From the NCBI RefSeq assembly GCF_000785785.1, contig NZ_JRQN01000016.1, positions 1 to 47,710 of the forward strand: a stretch of 47,710 nt of DNA, given 5' to 3'. A program made the translations under genes and the position numbers. Below are positions 1 through 9,645 of this stretch, one piece after another. This DNA comes from Streptococcus uberis (lineage in GTDB: Bacteria; Bacillota; Bacilli; Lactobacillales; Streptococcaceae). The notes under the pieces are model-generated. The model did not search any database, had not been told where the DNA came from, and saw only the letters and a list, made by a program, of their open reading frames with translations. Within the stretch, counting starts at the first letter, position 1; each line of letters starts with the position of its first letter.

Positions 1-79
1 AGCATAATTTATCAGATTTTAGAGAAATTAAGACTAGACAAGAAAAAACAAACTAACAACTTCACTAGTTTGTCTTCGT

Positions 80-114
80 TCTGCAAAAAGAGGCTTAGGC
101 CTCTTTTTTTTTAT
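80..114. terminator. bidirectional intrinsic terminator
   Basis: AAAAAGAGGC, loop TTAG, GCCTCTTTTT forms a hairpin with T-runs on both strands. It ends the minus-strand hydrolase gene and probably also a plus-strand gene lying left of the window. Bases 1-80 hold no gene that I can recognise. Confidence 0.85.
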
Positions 115-842
115 GATCTACTAAGAAGAAATGGGAAGACTAAAGTATTAAATACTTGGGGAAAGTTTTTGGCAAAGGTATGGCGCATGCCAGGCACTTC
201 AATAAGCTGACAATTGGGAATGGTTTTGGCAAGCATTTGACTATGTTTCAGTTTAATCATATCGTTTTGACCAACAATAACGAGTGTTGGCATGGTTAAC
301 ACTTGAAAATCTTCTAAATCAAGTTTTAAATTAGCAAATAGAAGTTTTGTAATCAGATACTTCTGATATGCTTTTTCAGATCTATGTTTCTTTAAATATG
401 CAGGAATGAATTTTAGGACAGAATGGAATTGATTACTCAGTCTGGTTCCAGTGAAAACTGTGTTTGGGGCATTTAAAACTAATTCTGTCACGCGCTGAGG
501 ATGGGTACAGGCAAACTGCAAGGCGATATTAGCCCCATCAGAAAATCCAAGTATGGCGACTTGGTCGATTTCTAAAAAATCTAAAAGTTCTTTAAAATCG
601 GCAACCATTTGAGGAAAGGTCAAGTGATGCGAGGCGTTTCCACTAAGTCCACGCGCCCGACAATCCACCAAAATTAGTTGGAAGTGTTCAGAAAAATCAG
701 CAAGCTGACCTTTGAAATAATGATGACTTCCACCATTGCCATGAATCATCAAAAGTGGCTTACCTTGACCAATTAGTTGATAATAAAGTGGGGTTCCATC
801 TGATAACATAAAATAGTGTCCGTTAGTTGGTTGCTCAAGCAT
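111..842 (-). CDS. alpha/beta hydrolase
   Basis: A 243-residue alpha/beta-hydrolase-fold protein, probably a cytoplasmic esterase or lipase-like enzyme of unknown substrate. The oxyanion motif HGNGG is at residues 34-38, the nucleophile elbow GFSDG puts Ser at about 101, the acid is Asp194 in GQND, and the catalytic His221 lies in MRHTF, so the triad is complete. No signal peptide or membrane segment is visible. The ATG start follows a GAGGAGAG Shine-Dalgarno at slightly long spacing. The gene is monocistronic, divergent from the dihydrouridine synthase, and ends at a bidirectional terminator. The family is certain from the motifs, but the substrate cannot be read from sequence. Confidence 0.9.
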   Translation of the reverse strand: MLEQPTNGHYFMLSDGTPLYYQLIGQGKPLLMIHGNGGSHHYFKGQLADFSEHFQLILVDCRARGLSGNASHHLTFPQMVADFKELLDFLEIDQVAILGFSDGANIALQFACTHPQRVTELVLNAPNTVFTGTRLSNQFHSVLKFIPAYLKKHRSEKAYQKYLITKLLFANLKLDLEDFQVLTMPTLVIVGQNDMIKLKHSQMLAKTIPNCQLIEVPGMRHTFAKNFPQVFNTLVFPFLLSRS

Positions 843-970
843 ACATCATATCTCTCCTCTATTATTCTTATTCATTGTAACACGGTCTCACAAAAATGCA
901 TTACAATCTGCTTGGAAGGCTAGTCACTAATCACAATTAGCCGAGAACCTTGGAATTCCAAACCAAGGAC

Positions 971-998
971 TTGCACACTTCTCTCATTATGGTATAGT
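971..998 (+). promoter_or_regulatory. sigma-70 promoter of the dus gene
   Basis: TTGCAC (971-976) and TATAGT (993-998) are separated by 16 bases. Transcription should start near 1005, about 50 bases before the dus ATG. Confidence 0.7.
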
Positions 999-1013
999 AT
1001 TAAAGAAGATATT

Positions 1014-1038
1014 TAGTAGCCGTGGGCTGCTATTTTTT
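1014..1038 (+). promoter_or_regulatory. terminator-like hairpin (attenuator candidate) in dus leader
   Basis: TAGTAGCC (1014-1021), loop GTG, GGCTGCTA (1025-1032) and six Ts form a small intrinsic terminator between the predicted promoter and the AAGGAG Shine-Dalgarno (1043-1048). Most transcripts might stop after about 30 nt unless read-through is promoted. The role is inferred. Confidence 0.55.
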
Positions 1039-1056
1039 ATGTAAGGAGAATTATTA

Positions 1057-2016
1057 ATGACTGCTGAAAACTTTTGGCAAGAGTTACCAAAACCATTTTT
1101 TATATTAGCACCTATGGAAGACGTGACTGACGTTGCTTTTCGTCATGTTGTGGCAAAAGCTGGCCGACCTGATGTATTCTTCACGGAATTCACAAACTCA
1201 GCTTCTTATTGTCATCCTGACGGGCTTGAATCTGTTAAGGGACGTCTCACATACACACAGGATGAACAACCATTAGTTGCCCATATTTGGGGTGATGTTC
1301 CGGATAACTTTGCTGAAATGGCTAAAGGGATGAAGAAAATAGGCTTTGCAGGGGTTGATATTAATATGGGCTGTCCAGCCCCAAATGTCTTTAAGCACGG
1401 CCGTGGCTCTGGTCTGATTTTAAGACCAGAGGTTGCTGCTCAATTAATTCATGCAACTAAAGAAGGTGGCCTTCCGGTATCTGTTAAAACGCGCCTGGGT
1501 CACGCCAAACCAGAAGAATACAAGGTTTGGCTTAAGCACGTTCTTGAACAAGGCATTGCCAATCTTTCCATTCACCTAAGAACCAAGACCGAAATGTCCA
1601 AAGTGGACGCTCATTGGGAGATGATTGGGGAAATAAAGGAGCTGCGCGACCGCATCGCTCCCGATACGCTATTGACGATCAATGGCGATATTCCAAATCG
1701 TGAGGTTGGTTTAGAGTTGGTCGAGAAGTATGGCGTCGATGGCATCATGATTGGGCGCGGTATATTCCATAACCCTTACGCTTTTGAGAAAGTTCCTACT
1801 GAACATAGTCCCAAAGAATTGATTGATCTCTTCCGCTACCACTTGGATCAATTTGACAAGTACCAATTGCGTCCCTTCCCATCAATGAAACGGTCATTTA
1901 AAATTTACATCCGCGGATTTGCTGGCGCAAACGAGCTCCGTATTGCTCTCATGGATGCTAAAAACACAGATGAGTGTCGTAAGTTGGTAGATGAGTTTGA
2001 AGCGAAGCATGTATAG
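1057..2016 (+). CDS. tRNA-dihydrouridine synthase family protein
   Basis: An FMN-dependent Dus-family enzyme of 319 residues that reduces specific uridines in tRNA to dihydrouridine. The N-terminal LAPMEDVTD segment is the FMN-site strand of the TIM barrel. The proton-donating cysteine is Cys106 in NMGCPAP. VKTRLG and later MIGRG are further barrel and phosphate-binding motifs. The helical C-terminal RNA-binding domain ([11 protein letters not shown]) is present, so the gene looks complete. The ATG sits 8 nt after AAGGAG. Codon choice in the middle (CGC, CTG, GCTCCC) looks somewhat more GC-rich than in its neighbours, which could mean transfer, but I did not measure it. Two terminators follow. 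Which uridine it modifies cannot be told. Confidence 0.92.
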   Translation: MTAENFWQELPKPFFILAPMEDVTDVAFRHVVAKAGRPDVFFTEFTNSASYCHPDGLESVKGRLTYTQDEQPLVAHIWGDVPDNFAEMAKGMKKIGFAGVDINMGCPAPNVFKHGRGSGLILRPEVAAQLIHATKEGGLPVSVKTRLGHAKPEEYKVWLKHVLEQGIANLSIHLRTKTEMSKVDAHWEMIGEIKELRDRIAPDTLLTINGDIPNREVGLELVEKYGVDGIMIGRGIFHNPYAFEKVPTEHSPKELIDLFRYHLDQFDKYQLRPFPSMKRSFKIYIRGFAGANELRIALMDAKNTDECRKLVDEFEAKHV

Positions 2017-2060
2017 CATAAAAAATCACCCCCTTGTTATGGTTTTGATTCAGATTAAAG

Positions 2061-2092
2061 ACAAACTGATCTAATATTCCAGTTTGTTTTTT
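2061..2092 (+). terminator. intrinsic terminator after dus gene
   Basis: ACAAACTG (2061-2068) pairs with CAGTTTGT (2080-2087) and runs into a T-tract. Confidence 0.8.
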
Positions 2093-2161
2093 CTTTTCCC
2101 CCCAATTTCTAGTTTAGAGAGGTATTTGATGACTTTCTGGCAAAATAAACATACTAAGATT

Positions 2162-2205
2162 AGTAGTGAAGGAATTTCCTGTCGGAAATTCCTTCACTAC
2201 TTTTT
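2162..2205 (+). terminator. perfect 18-bp inverted repeat followed by T-run
   Basis: Bases 2162-2179 and 2184-2201 are exact reverse complements with a TGTC loop, followed by TTTT. It would act as a strong second terminator downstream of the dus gene. The long perfect stem right before an IS110 remnant could also be a leftover of an insertion event. Confidence 0.7.
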
Positions 2206-2238
2206 AAGAGTTTTTTGATACCACGACACTGGAAGCTC

Positions 2239-2556
2239 TATGGAATCATTAGCATAGCTAGTGGTTTTCGGATAACAATAACCAATGCTTTTATTGGTAC
2301 TGATTTAAGACATTACGGATCAGAAAATTAGTTAGCACAAGAACACATCACCAAACATGGCAATCTCTATGCTAGAAAGATTTTATTTAAGTCTATCCAC
2401 AATATTGCTTCGGCTAACCATACTAACCTTTGTCATATTGCAGATTTCTCTGAAAACCAAAAATGACAATCGCAAGTGTGCTCGACTAAGCCTTATACGA
2501 TTGCCTCTATACATCCTCTGATTAGAACAATCTATTACCTCATCATATATAAATAA
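2239..2556 (+). pseudogene. IS110-family transposase, C-terminal remnant
   Basis: Conceptual translation gives pieces such as NAFIGTDLRHYGSEN, HGNLYARKILFKSI and LIRTIYYLI in slightly shifting frames, with stop codons between them. The pattern of a GxDLRxYxS stretch, a GNxxARKxL stretch and a closing LxRTIYxL matches the C-terminal (transposase_20) part of IS110-family enzymes as I know them. No N-terminal half is present here, although a 33-residue IS110 start lies at 11089. It is not functional. The assignment rests on remembered family motifs rather than a search. Confidence 0.55.
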
Positions 2557-2724
2557 ACTTTATGTTTACAATTTAGCTAAAAATTACTAAAGTATCTTAT
2601 GCAATGGTATTGTAACATCTCATTTTAAAAAAAGTTAATAAGGTACCACTTTTGTGTGCTCTTTTTTAGAAAATTGATGGTAGGCTTATTCAAAAATAAT
2701 GATATCAGCCATTTTTAATAAAGA

Positions 2725-2888
2725 AATTCCTTGAGGAACTTGGCAAACAGTAGAAAAAAGAGAGCTTGTCAATGATGCACATTTTGCATCCAATGAACAA
2801 ACTCAACTTGAAACTTTAAATATATCGAAGTCTATTATGAACCTCTACGTCTCCATTCAGCTTTTTGTTATCAGTAACTAATAGAGGT
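2725..2888 (+). pseudogene. IS3-family transposase (orfB) 3' remnant
   Basis: Read in two frames, the stretch gives RELVNDAHFASNEQTQLET and then KYIEVYYEPLRLHSA. This is the end of the IS3-type DDE integrase domain, where the last catalytic Glu region is followed by YIEVYYNxxRxHSALGY. One frame shift is needed near 2817 and the upstream catalytic domain is absent. Together with the IS110 fragment it fills the 2.1-3.0 kb gap. I see no other gene there. Confidence 0.6.
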
Positions 2889-3025
2889 TGAAAAAATAGT
2901 CACTAATTAATTATCTTAACTGTGTATTTACTTTATTAAGTCCATTCGTAATAAGACCAGCTGAATCATAATATTAAGAGTCAATACATTATTTTGCTAG
3001 TCATACAAGCTTTAAATCTTGTAAT

Positions 3026-5556
3026 CTATTCAGCTATTGGTTTCGCTTTGTCTTCTTGCTCACCTGATGCTGCTACTGCTTGGTCTACTTGACTCTTAGA
3101 GGCAGGGACTTCAGGAACTTTCCGATCAGTTGGCTTCAAACTAGGGTCTTGATTAGGTTGAGAAGTTGGATTACTTCCTGAGGACTTTTCAAAAAGAACT
3201 GCACTCCCAGTTGGATCAGATGTCACTTTAGGAACTGGATTAGTTTCCGTAACAGGCGGTAGTACCAAGTCCTCGTCGTCATCGCTAGGCCACCAACCAG
3301 ACGGAGTAGTTGTCCTATTTTCTCCTACTTTACTAAAGGTAAGCGTATAGGTGATATCCTCTGTAATTGGCTTATTGTAGTTTGATAAAAATGTTTCATC
3401 CAAGGGATCTGAATGATATCCTGTTTTTCCTTGTCCTGTTGGAGGCAGAATCTTAGCACTTTCTAAACTGTGACCTTTACGAATAAGGTAAACAATTGCT
3501 TTAGATCTCCCTATACGACTAATCAATTCTCCATTTTCTCCTGCTTTAAAAGCAACCGCCACATATTTTTCAGGATTATGCCAATAATAATTAGGGTGTC
3601 TACTTGGGTCATTACTATCTGTCGGATTATCTGGATTTTTAGCAACATATGGTCCAATATATGTTGCTGTAGTTCCAAAGGCAGCTAAACTAATCATCGA
3701 ACTAACCTTATCTGTTTCTTTTTCCCCTCCTAGAACAACATTTCTAAATTCGATAAATTCGTAGTTATTATTAGGTACAGGGCCAGGTACGACTAGTCCT
3801 TGTGCCTTAGCCTCTTTCCAGGTAAGATTGGTATTGACATAATAAATGAATCCACCTTGAGTATGACCGTTTAGTCGGAGAAGACCATTGGCTATTGAAG
3901 AATACCTAATTGTGGCATAGTTTGTCAAATCAATACTCGACACATCATCATTAGGCCGTAAACACCTTTAGTAGGTTGCTGTTTAACTTTATCAAAATCA
4001 GCATAAAAGGCTTGGTGTTCGCGCGCCATCTTACCGGATGTTGGCAATTGTGCTTGCCAACCTTTAAAGATACGATCGTCTTTTTGAATAGCCTTAGGCA
4101 GTGTCAGGTTTAACTCCTCCCAGTTTAGGTCTTTACGGACTAAGTAATAAATCCGTTTAACTTTTTTACCATCAATCTCGAGGTCACCATAGGGACTATT
4201 CGTGCTAAACTGCAAGGAAATAAAGTTTTTAATGTTTTTAATGCCGGTAACTTTATACTTGCTATGGATAGCATTACGGGACAGCGCATCATTAGTACCC
4301 TCTGTATAAAATGGGCCATAAATTTTACCTACTTCAACCTCAAGGTTGGTCGTTTCAGTCTTCACATCGCGCTCGGGATCATCAGGTAAATCCGGATCAA
4401 TCTTATAAACATGGGAATGATCGCCATGGCGAACACTCATGTAGTTACCATCAATGGTAATTGCGTCCCTACTGACCTTGAAATGTTCCATGTATTCGCG
4501 TACTAATCGTTCTCTACGCGCTTCTATCGTTTCACCATCTTTTTTCTCGAGAATCTTATCTTCTGGAGTCTCAAATGGTTTTGTCATATCAATGTCTTTC
4601 AGCAGAACAACATGCTTATGATCCTCATGTGGGTACTCTATACCCACTTGGCCAGAAACATGGACTTTTTTGAGTTGTGAAGGATCCATCTTAAGTGCTT
4701 TGGCTAGGTAGGCCAGTTTTTCCTGATAATCAGCTTCTTCTGCTGGCTTAGTCCTGTTTTTTTCCGCTGATGGTTTATACTGATCAACTAAGTGGCCCAC
4801 TTACTGTTTCTTAACTCGTCAAAACTGATGGGATGCAAGTGACCGCCATGATTTACTAAGATACTGCTAGCCGTTTTGCCACTAATATTGGTCCCATCAA
4901 ATAAGAAGCCATCACTTGTTGGGTAATCTAGACCTGGAATACCGCCAGGGCGATGAATAAGAGGGGGTGTGGAAGGGGCAGGGTAGGTAGTTCTTGCCAA
5001 CTGTTGCACTAGTGGTAAGCCCAGACTTGATTTTAAGATGTAATGGTAGTGGTCGCCATGGCGAACAGTATAGCCGTTAGCATCTTCCGCTACGATGTCT
5101 CTTGGATTGAAAACATAGCCATCACTAGTGGCAGGACGTGACCAAGAACCAGCGGCTGAGATGACCGAGCGCATGGAGGTAGGGGCTGCTGCTTCCTTAT
5201 GGTTCTTCGGAATCAGGTAAGCCCATTTACTGTCTTTTAAATCTGAATAAAAGAAAAAGTGTTTGTGGTCGCCGTGCTTCACGATGATACCTGTATCGGT
5301 TTTACGTTCGATTTGAGATTCATCTGTTAGTAAAAAACCATCGTCTGTAGGTTTATCAATACCTGCAACCATCTTGCCTTTTCTTTTTTTAGTAGCCTTT
5401 GTAGCTTTTTTTGATTTAGTAGCTTTAGCTTTTTGATGTTTTTTAGGTTCTTGAGAATTTTTCTGTTGAGGTCGTAACTGACAAGCAGCTAAGGTCAGCT
5501 GGCAGGTTAGCAATATCCCAAGCAGATACAAGAAACGTTTATTTTTTTTTTAGCAA
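3026..5556 (-). pseudogene. histidine-triad (Pht/Sht/HtpA-type) surface lipoprotein, frameshifted
   Basis: With repairs the gene would encode 843 residues. A lipoprotein signal ends in LAAC, so the product would be anchored outside the membrane. Five HxxHxH zinc-binding triads are visible: HGDHKH, HGDHYH, HGGHLH, HEDHKH and HGDHSH. The N-terminus is lysine-rich and the C-terminal third is serine- and proline-rich. Such proteins bind zinc and help AdcAII/Lmb take it up, and some bind host factors. No lmb/adcAII gene is adjacent here. Two single-base losses split it, near 4796 (TGGGGCC read as TGGGCC) and near 3951 (CTAAAT read as CTAAT). The probable TTG start at 5556, 8 nt after GGAG, is out of frame by one A in a run of ten. 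The first long open frame begins only at a TTG at 5531. Confidence 0.85.
5541..5550 (-). repeat. A10 homopolymer at start of histidine-triad gene
   Basis: Ten As on the coding strand (Ts on the plus strand) lie two codons inside the predicted TTG start at 5556. Nine As would give MLKKNKRFLYLLGILL leading into the LAAC lipobox. Ten As put a TAA in the signal-peptide frame. The tract is therefore placed to act as an on/off slippage switch, if it is not a read error. Confidence 0.55.
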
Positions 5557-5740
5557 AGAGTGGACTCCTTTTCCGTTTTTTTATTTACCAGTTAAGTATA
5601 TCATTTGCTATTGGTGAATACAAGATTTTTTGAAAAGTAAAAGTTATCATCCAAAAATAAATAGATAGATTATATTGAACTATCCAAGACTTATAATGAG
5701 TTCTACAATAAAACTAAAGACAAACTTATAAAGAAAATCT

Positions 5741-5761
5741 GAATAGGTTACAGTAGACTAA
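5741..5761 (+). repeat. dispersed repeat, probable IS end (copy 1)
   Basis: GAATAGGTTACAGTAGACTA resembles GAATAGGTTACACTAAACTA at 17994 (about 18 of 21 bases identical, same strand). The second copy lies upstream of an IS3 orfA remnant, so this looks like the terminal leader of one IS type. Confidence 0.45.
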
Positions 5762-5762
5762 C

Positions 5763-6042
5763 ATGAAAAGCTATCCAATAAAGTCGATAACAGCTGATAA
5801 TGGGAGTGAGTTTGCATTACTAAACGACCTAAAAGGTATTGATATTTATTTCGCTTAAGCTTATTCATCTCACGAACGTGGGACAAATGAGAACTTCAAT
5901 GGTCTGCTTAGAGAATTTATTCCTAAAGGAATATCACTTAATAAATTAACCCATGAAGACTTAGCTAGGTTCACTCTAGCCATCAATAATAGACTTAGAA
6001 GATTACACAACTATAAGTCTGCTATAAACTATTTGAGCTAGT
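5763..6042 (+). pseudogene. IS30-family transposase, C-terminal remnant
   Basis: Translation gives ITADNGSEFALL, then IDIYFA, a stop, AYSSHERGTNENFNGLLREF, IPKGISLNKLT and LARFTLAINNRLRRL. These are the second Asp block and the final Glu block (HERGTNEN.NGLLR) of IS30-family DDE transposases. An in-frame TAA replaces a codon between them, and the N-terminal helix-turn-helix and first Asp are missing. The tail YKSAINYLS ends at a stop near 6042. It is a dead 3' fragment beside the histidine-triad gene. Confidence 0.8.
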
Positions 6043-6122
6043 TCAAATAGTAATAAGGAGGTATTGACTTAATCAGATGAATGATTTGTTGCCTTTGACT
6101 TATCAATTGAGGAAAAAATATT

Positions 6123-6595
6123 TTATTTTAATTTTTTTAAATCCTCATCATCCGGATGCGAAAGTGCGTCGTTAAATTTTTCAATATCAAATTCGTAGCT
6201 CTATTGATGTTCTGATTTAAGCGTTTCATTTTTTTTATGATACTAGTTGGCATCTTACCCTGACACATAAATGAACCAACTATAGTATTGGAAGAATCAA
6301 TATACTTGGAAGTTGCTTTTAATATTTGACTATAATAATTATTTATATTTTCTGATCCTGCTGTTCCAAATAGGAAAATTTTTTTATTTTTTATTTCGCT
6401 TAGAAATCGACATGTTTCTTGATCACAGCATCCTTTAAAAGTCCAAAAACCTACAAATAATAAATCTGATTCTTTTATGTCAGTATTAACTTTCCCCAAA
6501 TAAAGCAAGTTACTATGTGGGAATAATGTTTTTATGTAGTCAGCTAAAATAGCTGTATTGCCTATGTTACTATTATATACAATTGAGTACCTCAT
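6123..6595 (-). pseudogene. flavodoxin-like protein (BilS-like?), 3' frameshift
   Basis: A small flavodoxin-fold protein. The N-terminus YSIVYNSNIGNTAILAD is the FMN phosphate loop. LLFVGFWTFKGCCD and KKIFLFGTAG follow as typical strands, with a Cys pair after the W. The open frame ends at 6137 with a basic, non-family tail. Restoring one T near 6190 gives the acidic ending FDIEKFNDALSHPDDEDLKK and a stop at 6123, for 157 residues, as expected of this family. It is therefore one of the single-base losses. Function in electron transfer is inferred. A resemblance to BilS of bilirubin-reduction loci is possible, but no BilR is nearby. Confidence 0.7.
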
Positions 6596-6600
6596 ATTAA

Positions 6601-7636
6601 ATTTAACATCCCTTCTAATACAATATCAAACTTTTATCATTTATATGTTAGAGGTCAATGCTAGAACCCTGAATTAACAATGGTTTCTCAATAACACTTT
6701 TATATCTTTAGACTACTTTGTGTAAAATCAACTGTGTGCCTTTTGTGCCATAATTTTACTACTTTCGCTTTACAATTGATTTGGATACCTATATTGTAGC
6801 ATGTTTGGTGTTTTTTTGTAGTATAACTTTCAACGTGCACTCACTTATTGGATAGTATCCCAAAAGTTAAACAAAAATTTAAAGATTGAGATTAGACTTA
6901 TCAATGAAAAGGAAACATAAAGTTAAGAGAAGTTGTGACCAATTTTTCCTTGAGTGTAATTGTTCAGTAAAAAAATCTTGAATAGTAATAACTTAAAATG
7001 GAGGAAAAAGTTAATTCTGTCTGTGTATAAGCATTCTTTTCTTTCGATTCCCTCTTAGATTAGTTCAGAAAAACTTTTTGTGACAATTAACTGCTTCTTG
7101 TTTTTTCAATCAGCAAATCAATAATCCGCAAGCCCTTGATATCTAGAATGTTTATAACTAGAATATTATCTACACTAGGGAAAAACAATTTTCTACAATA
7201 ACAACCTTATCTGCTAGATCTGGATAAAACGAATGATCGCTGTATAATCTTTTACACTATATTTGTCTTATTACTTTCTGTATTATTTTTTATAAGAGCC
7301 GAGCACAGTTTTTAGCAGAATATATTATTTTTTCACATTTTGGATTGGCTTAAAATCTCTCATTACTAGTATCTCTCCCTTGCTTGACTTCAATTTGTCA
7401 GAAAGTGGTGTCATTTGATTAACTGATTTAAATTTGGCTTTTTTATCCCTTTTTCTGCATATAGATTAGTACAATTTTTCTTTTAGACTAGAAATTTGTT
7501 TTTTTGTGCTAGTTTTTTCATAGATACTAGTCTTAAAACAGAATTTGATAAGCTACGTAACATAAACATACTATAAAAATGAGTACACTATCGGATTGTA
7601 TACAATGGACGGTTTCAATCCCGTCTTCTTGCTCTT
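6601..7636. other. about 1 kb without a recognisable gene
   Basis: I see no intact reading frame, RNA gene or IS in this AT-rich stretch. The minus strand holds short peptide-like runs (PDLADKVVIVENCF and NILVINILDIKGLRIIDLL near 7100-7240, SDKLKSSKGEILVMRDFKPI near 7340-7410) broken by stops. This suggests an old pseudogene that I cannot name. The stretch lies downstream of the ABC transporter operon. Confidence 0.4.
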
Positions 7637-8272
7637 TTAACAGACATTCTCTTCCTCCAATGAGTCGCCAGTCAAGCGAAGTGACTGATCGGCCATTTTT
7701 GCTATTTCTCGACTATGTGTTACCATAATAACACAGCATTTTTCCTTTTTAGCAAATTCTTTTAATCGAAGAGTTATTTCATTTGCAATAGCATAATCCA
7801 AGTTGCCAGTAGGCTCATCAAGTAAAATTGTTGGGGTTTCTGCCACTAGTGCCCGGGCAATGGCAACACGTTGTTGTTGTCCCCCGGAAAGACGGAGTAT
7901 GTTGCGCGAAAGCATTTCTTCTTCTAAGCCCAGTTCTAAGAGTAACTGCTTATTTGCCTTTGGATTAACTAACTGAATATTTTCCAGCGGTGTTAAGTAG
8001 TCTAGTAAATTGTAATTTTGAAAGACCAGAGCAATATTTTTCCGACGATGATGAGCATATCCTGTCTGGCGGATATCTTTTCCATTAAAAAGAACCTGTC
8101 CCCCCGTTGGGGTATCGAGTCCAGCCATTAAAGAGAGCAAGGTCGTCTTACCAGATCCTGAATTTCCTAAAATCGTATAAAAGACTCCAGGTCTAAACGT
8201 GTAATTGATTTGGTCCAAGGTTTTTTCTTCATTTCCTTTATATTGATATGAAATATTGTTTAATTCAAGCAT
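7637..8272 (-). CDS. ABC transporter ATP-binding protein (Vex2/LolD-like)
   Basis: A 211-residue ATPase of the MacB/LolD/Vex2 type that energises the two FtsX-type permeases encoded just upstream in the operon. Walker A is GNSGSGKTT at about 37-45, the Q-loop is VFQNYNL, the signature is LSGGQQQR, Walker B is [12 protein letters not shown], and the switch His is in MVTHS. The length matches pneumococcal Vex2. The ATG follows AAAGGGAAACT. It lies 15 bases after the permease stop, so co-transcription is expected. The substrate is unknown. Families of this kind often export peptides or lipoproteins, or act mechanically on the cell envelope. Confidence 0.9.
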   Translation of the reverse strand: MLELNNISYQYKGNEEKTLDQINYTFRPGVFYTILGNSGSGKTTLLSLMAGLDTPTGGQVLFNGKDIRQTGYAHHRRKNIALVFQNYNLLDYLTPLENIQLVNPKANKQLLLELGLEEEMLSRNILRLSGGQQQRVAIARALVAETPTILLDEPTGNLDYAIANEITLRLKEFAKKEKCCVIMVTHSREIAKMADQSLRLTGDSLEEENVC

Positions 8273-8287
8273 AGTTTCCCTTTCTCA

Positions 8288-9636
8288 TTAAGACATCTTA
8301 GATAGAATTTCTCTTGGTTTATAACAAGTGATAATCAAACTTGTCATGACTATTGCAATTAAAATAACAATTAGTCCCGTCAACAAAACAGTTATAATTT
8401 CCATACTGCTAACCTGCACAGCAATTTTTTTAATCGTTTGCATGAACATATCTGTCTCACTATCTGCACCTAGATTCATCCCCCCATTCCCTTCATAAAG
8501 TCTGCTCGAACAGACAATGAGGCTTGGTAAACCAAGGTATCCCCGAGCCATTTCCCTAACCACTGACCACTAAAGGCCGATAGAAGAAAGGCAGGTGCGG
8601 AAAGCATAATCACTTCAAGAGCGTACTGGGTAACAATAGCAATTTTTGATTGACCTATAGCCAACAAAATACCTGTTTCATGCGTTCGACCACCTATCCA
8701 GAAAAAGAGTGCCATACTCACTAATACAATAGCCGCGATAACCACAGATAACTGCAAGGTTTCAACCAATTTATTTAAGATATCGATACTTTTAGCATAG
8801 GTCACCAATGATGAGTCTTTGGCGGTTAGCTCGTACTTATCCCAAGGGATAGACTCCTTCTTAATAGCTTCTTGCAGTTTGGCTCCATCAACATTTTCTT
8901 TTGGAAAAATAGTTACTTTACTATATAACGCTTGGTCTTTTTTGTAGCCATATAAATCTTTGGTAAATTGTTCATCAGAAAATACCGTATTTTCTAGCAT
9001 CTCATAAGGATTATTTGTTTTTCGAGTCGTATTTCCTTTAAAAATACCTACGATTTTTGCTTCTAATGGGGATTTATCCTTTGCATTTCTCAATGGATCT
9101 CGACCAAATGATAAAATATCTCCAACTTTGAGATGATTAATTTTAGCAAATTCTTCATGGACCATCATGACATGCCGATCAGTCGGCTCAATATGCCGTC
9201 CTTTTTTAAGGGTAATCATTCTAGCTGTAAATTTAGAATCATCCTTAGAATAGCTACTTCCATTTACGAAGAGAACCTTCTGCTGAGTTACTTCATTAGA
9301 ACCTCTTGTCACCATTTTTTCCTTGGATAAGCTTGCATAAGCAGTTAAAGTACTATTGACACGAGCCACATTTGAATTTTTAGCAATTTTCTGAACGCTT
9401 TTCTCAGGAATTTCACCTGAACCGTATCCATCTCCAATGTTAGCTGTCTGGTTGCTAGCAATATGAAGCATGGTTTCACTGTGTTTGGAAAATTCTTCCT
9501 TAGAGGCATATGCTGCATTTCTGACCGCAATGCCACTAATCAAAGCTGTCGCTACCAGCCACAAGGTTAAAAAGAGAGTCAAACTTTTTCTTTTTTTACG
9601 ACTAATATAAAGTAAAGATCGTTTTAAAATAGACAT
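8288..9636 (-). pseudogene. FtsX/MacB-type ABC permease (Vex3-like), frameshifted
   Basis: With one restored G the gene encodes 449 residues, close to pneumococcal Vex3. TM1 near residues 15-38 is followed by a large extracellular MacB-like domain, then three C-terminal membrane segments (VVIAAIVLVSMALFFW, ALEVIMLSAPAFLLSAF and LLTGLIVILIAIVM). It ends in KPREILSKMS, almost identical to the end of the other permease, which shows that the two are paralogs. The frame is lost in a G6 run at 8480-8485, where seven Gs are needed to join DFMKGMGG to MNLGADSETD. The start is an ATG after TTAGGAG. It is one of the recurring single-base losses, so the protein may well be functional. Confidence 0.85.
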
Positions 9637-9645
9637 GATATACTC

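Noticed and set aside
2162..2205. Long hairpin as an IS terminal inverted repeat pair (MITE)
   Set aside because: The loop is only four bases and T-run follows, so a terminator is the simpler reading. No target-site duplication is evident.
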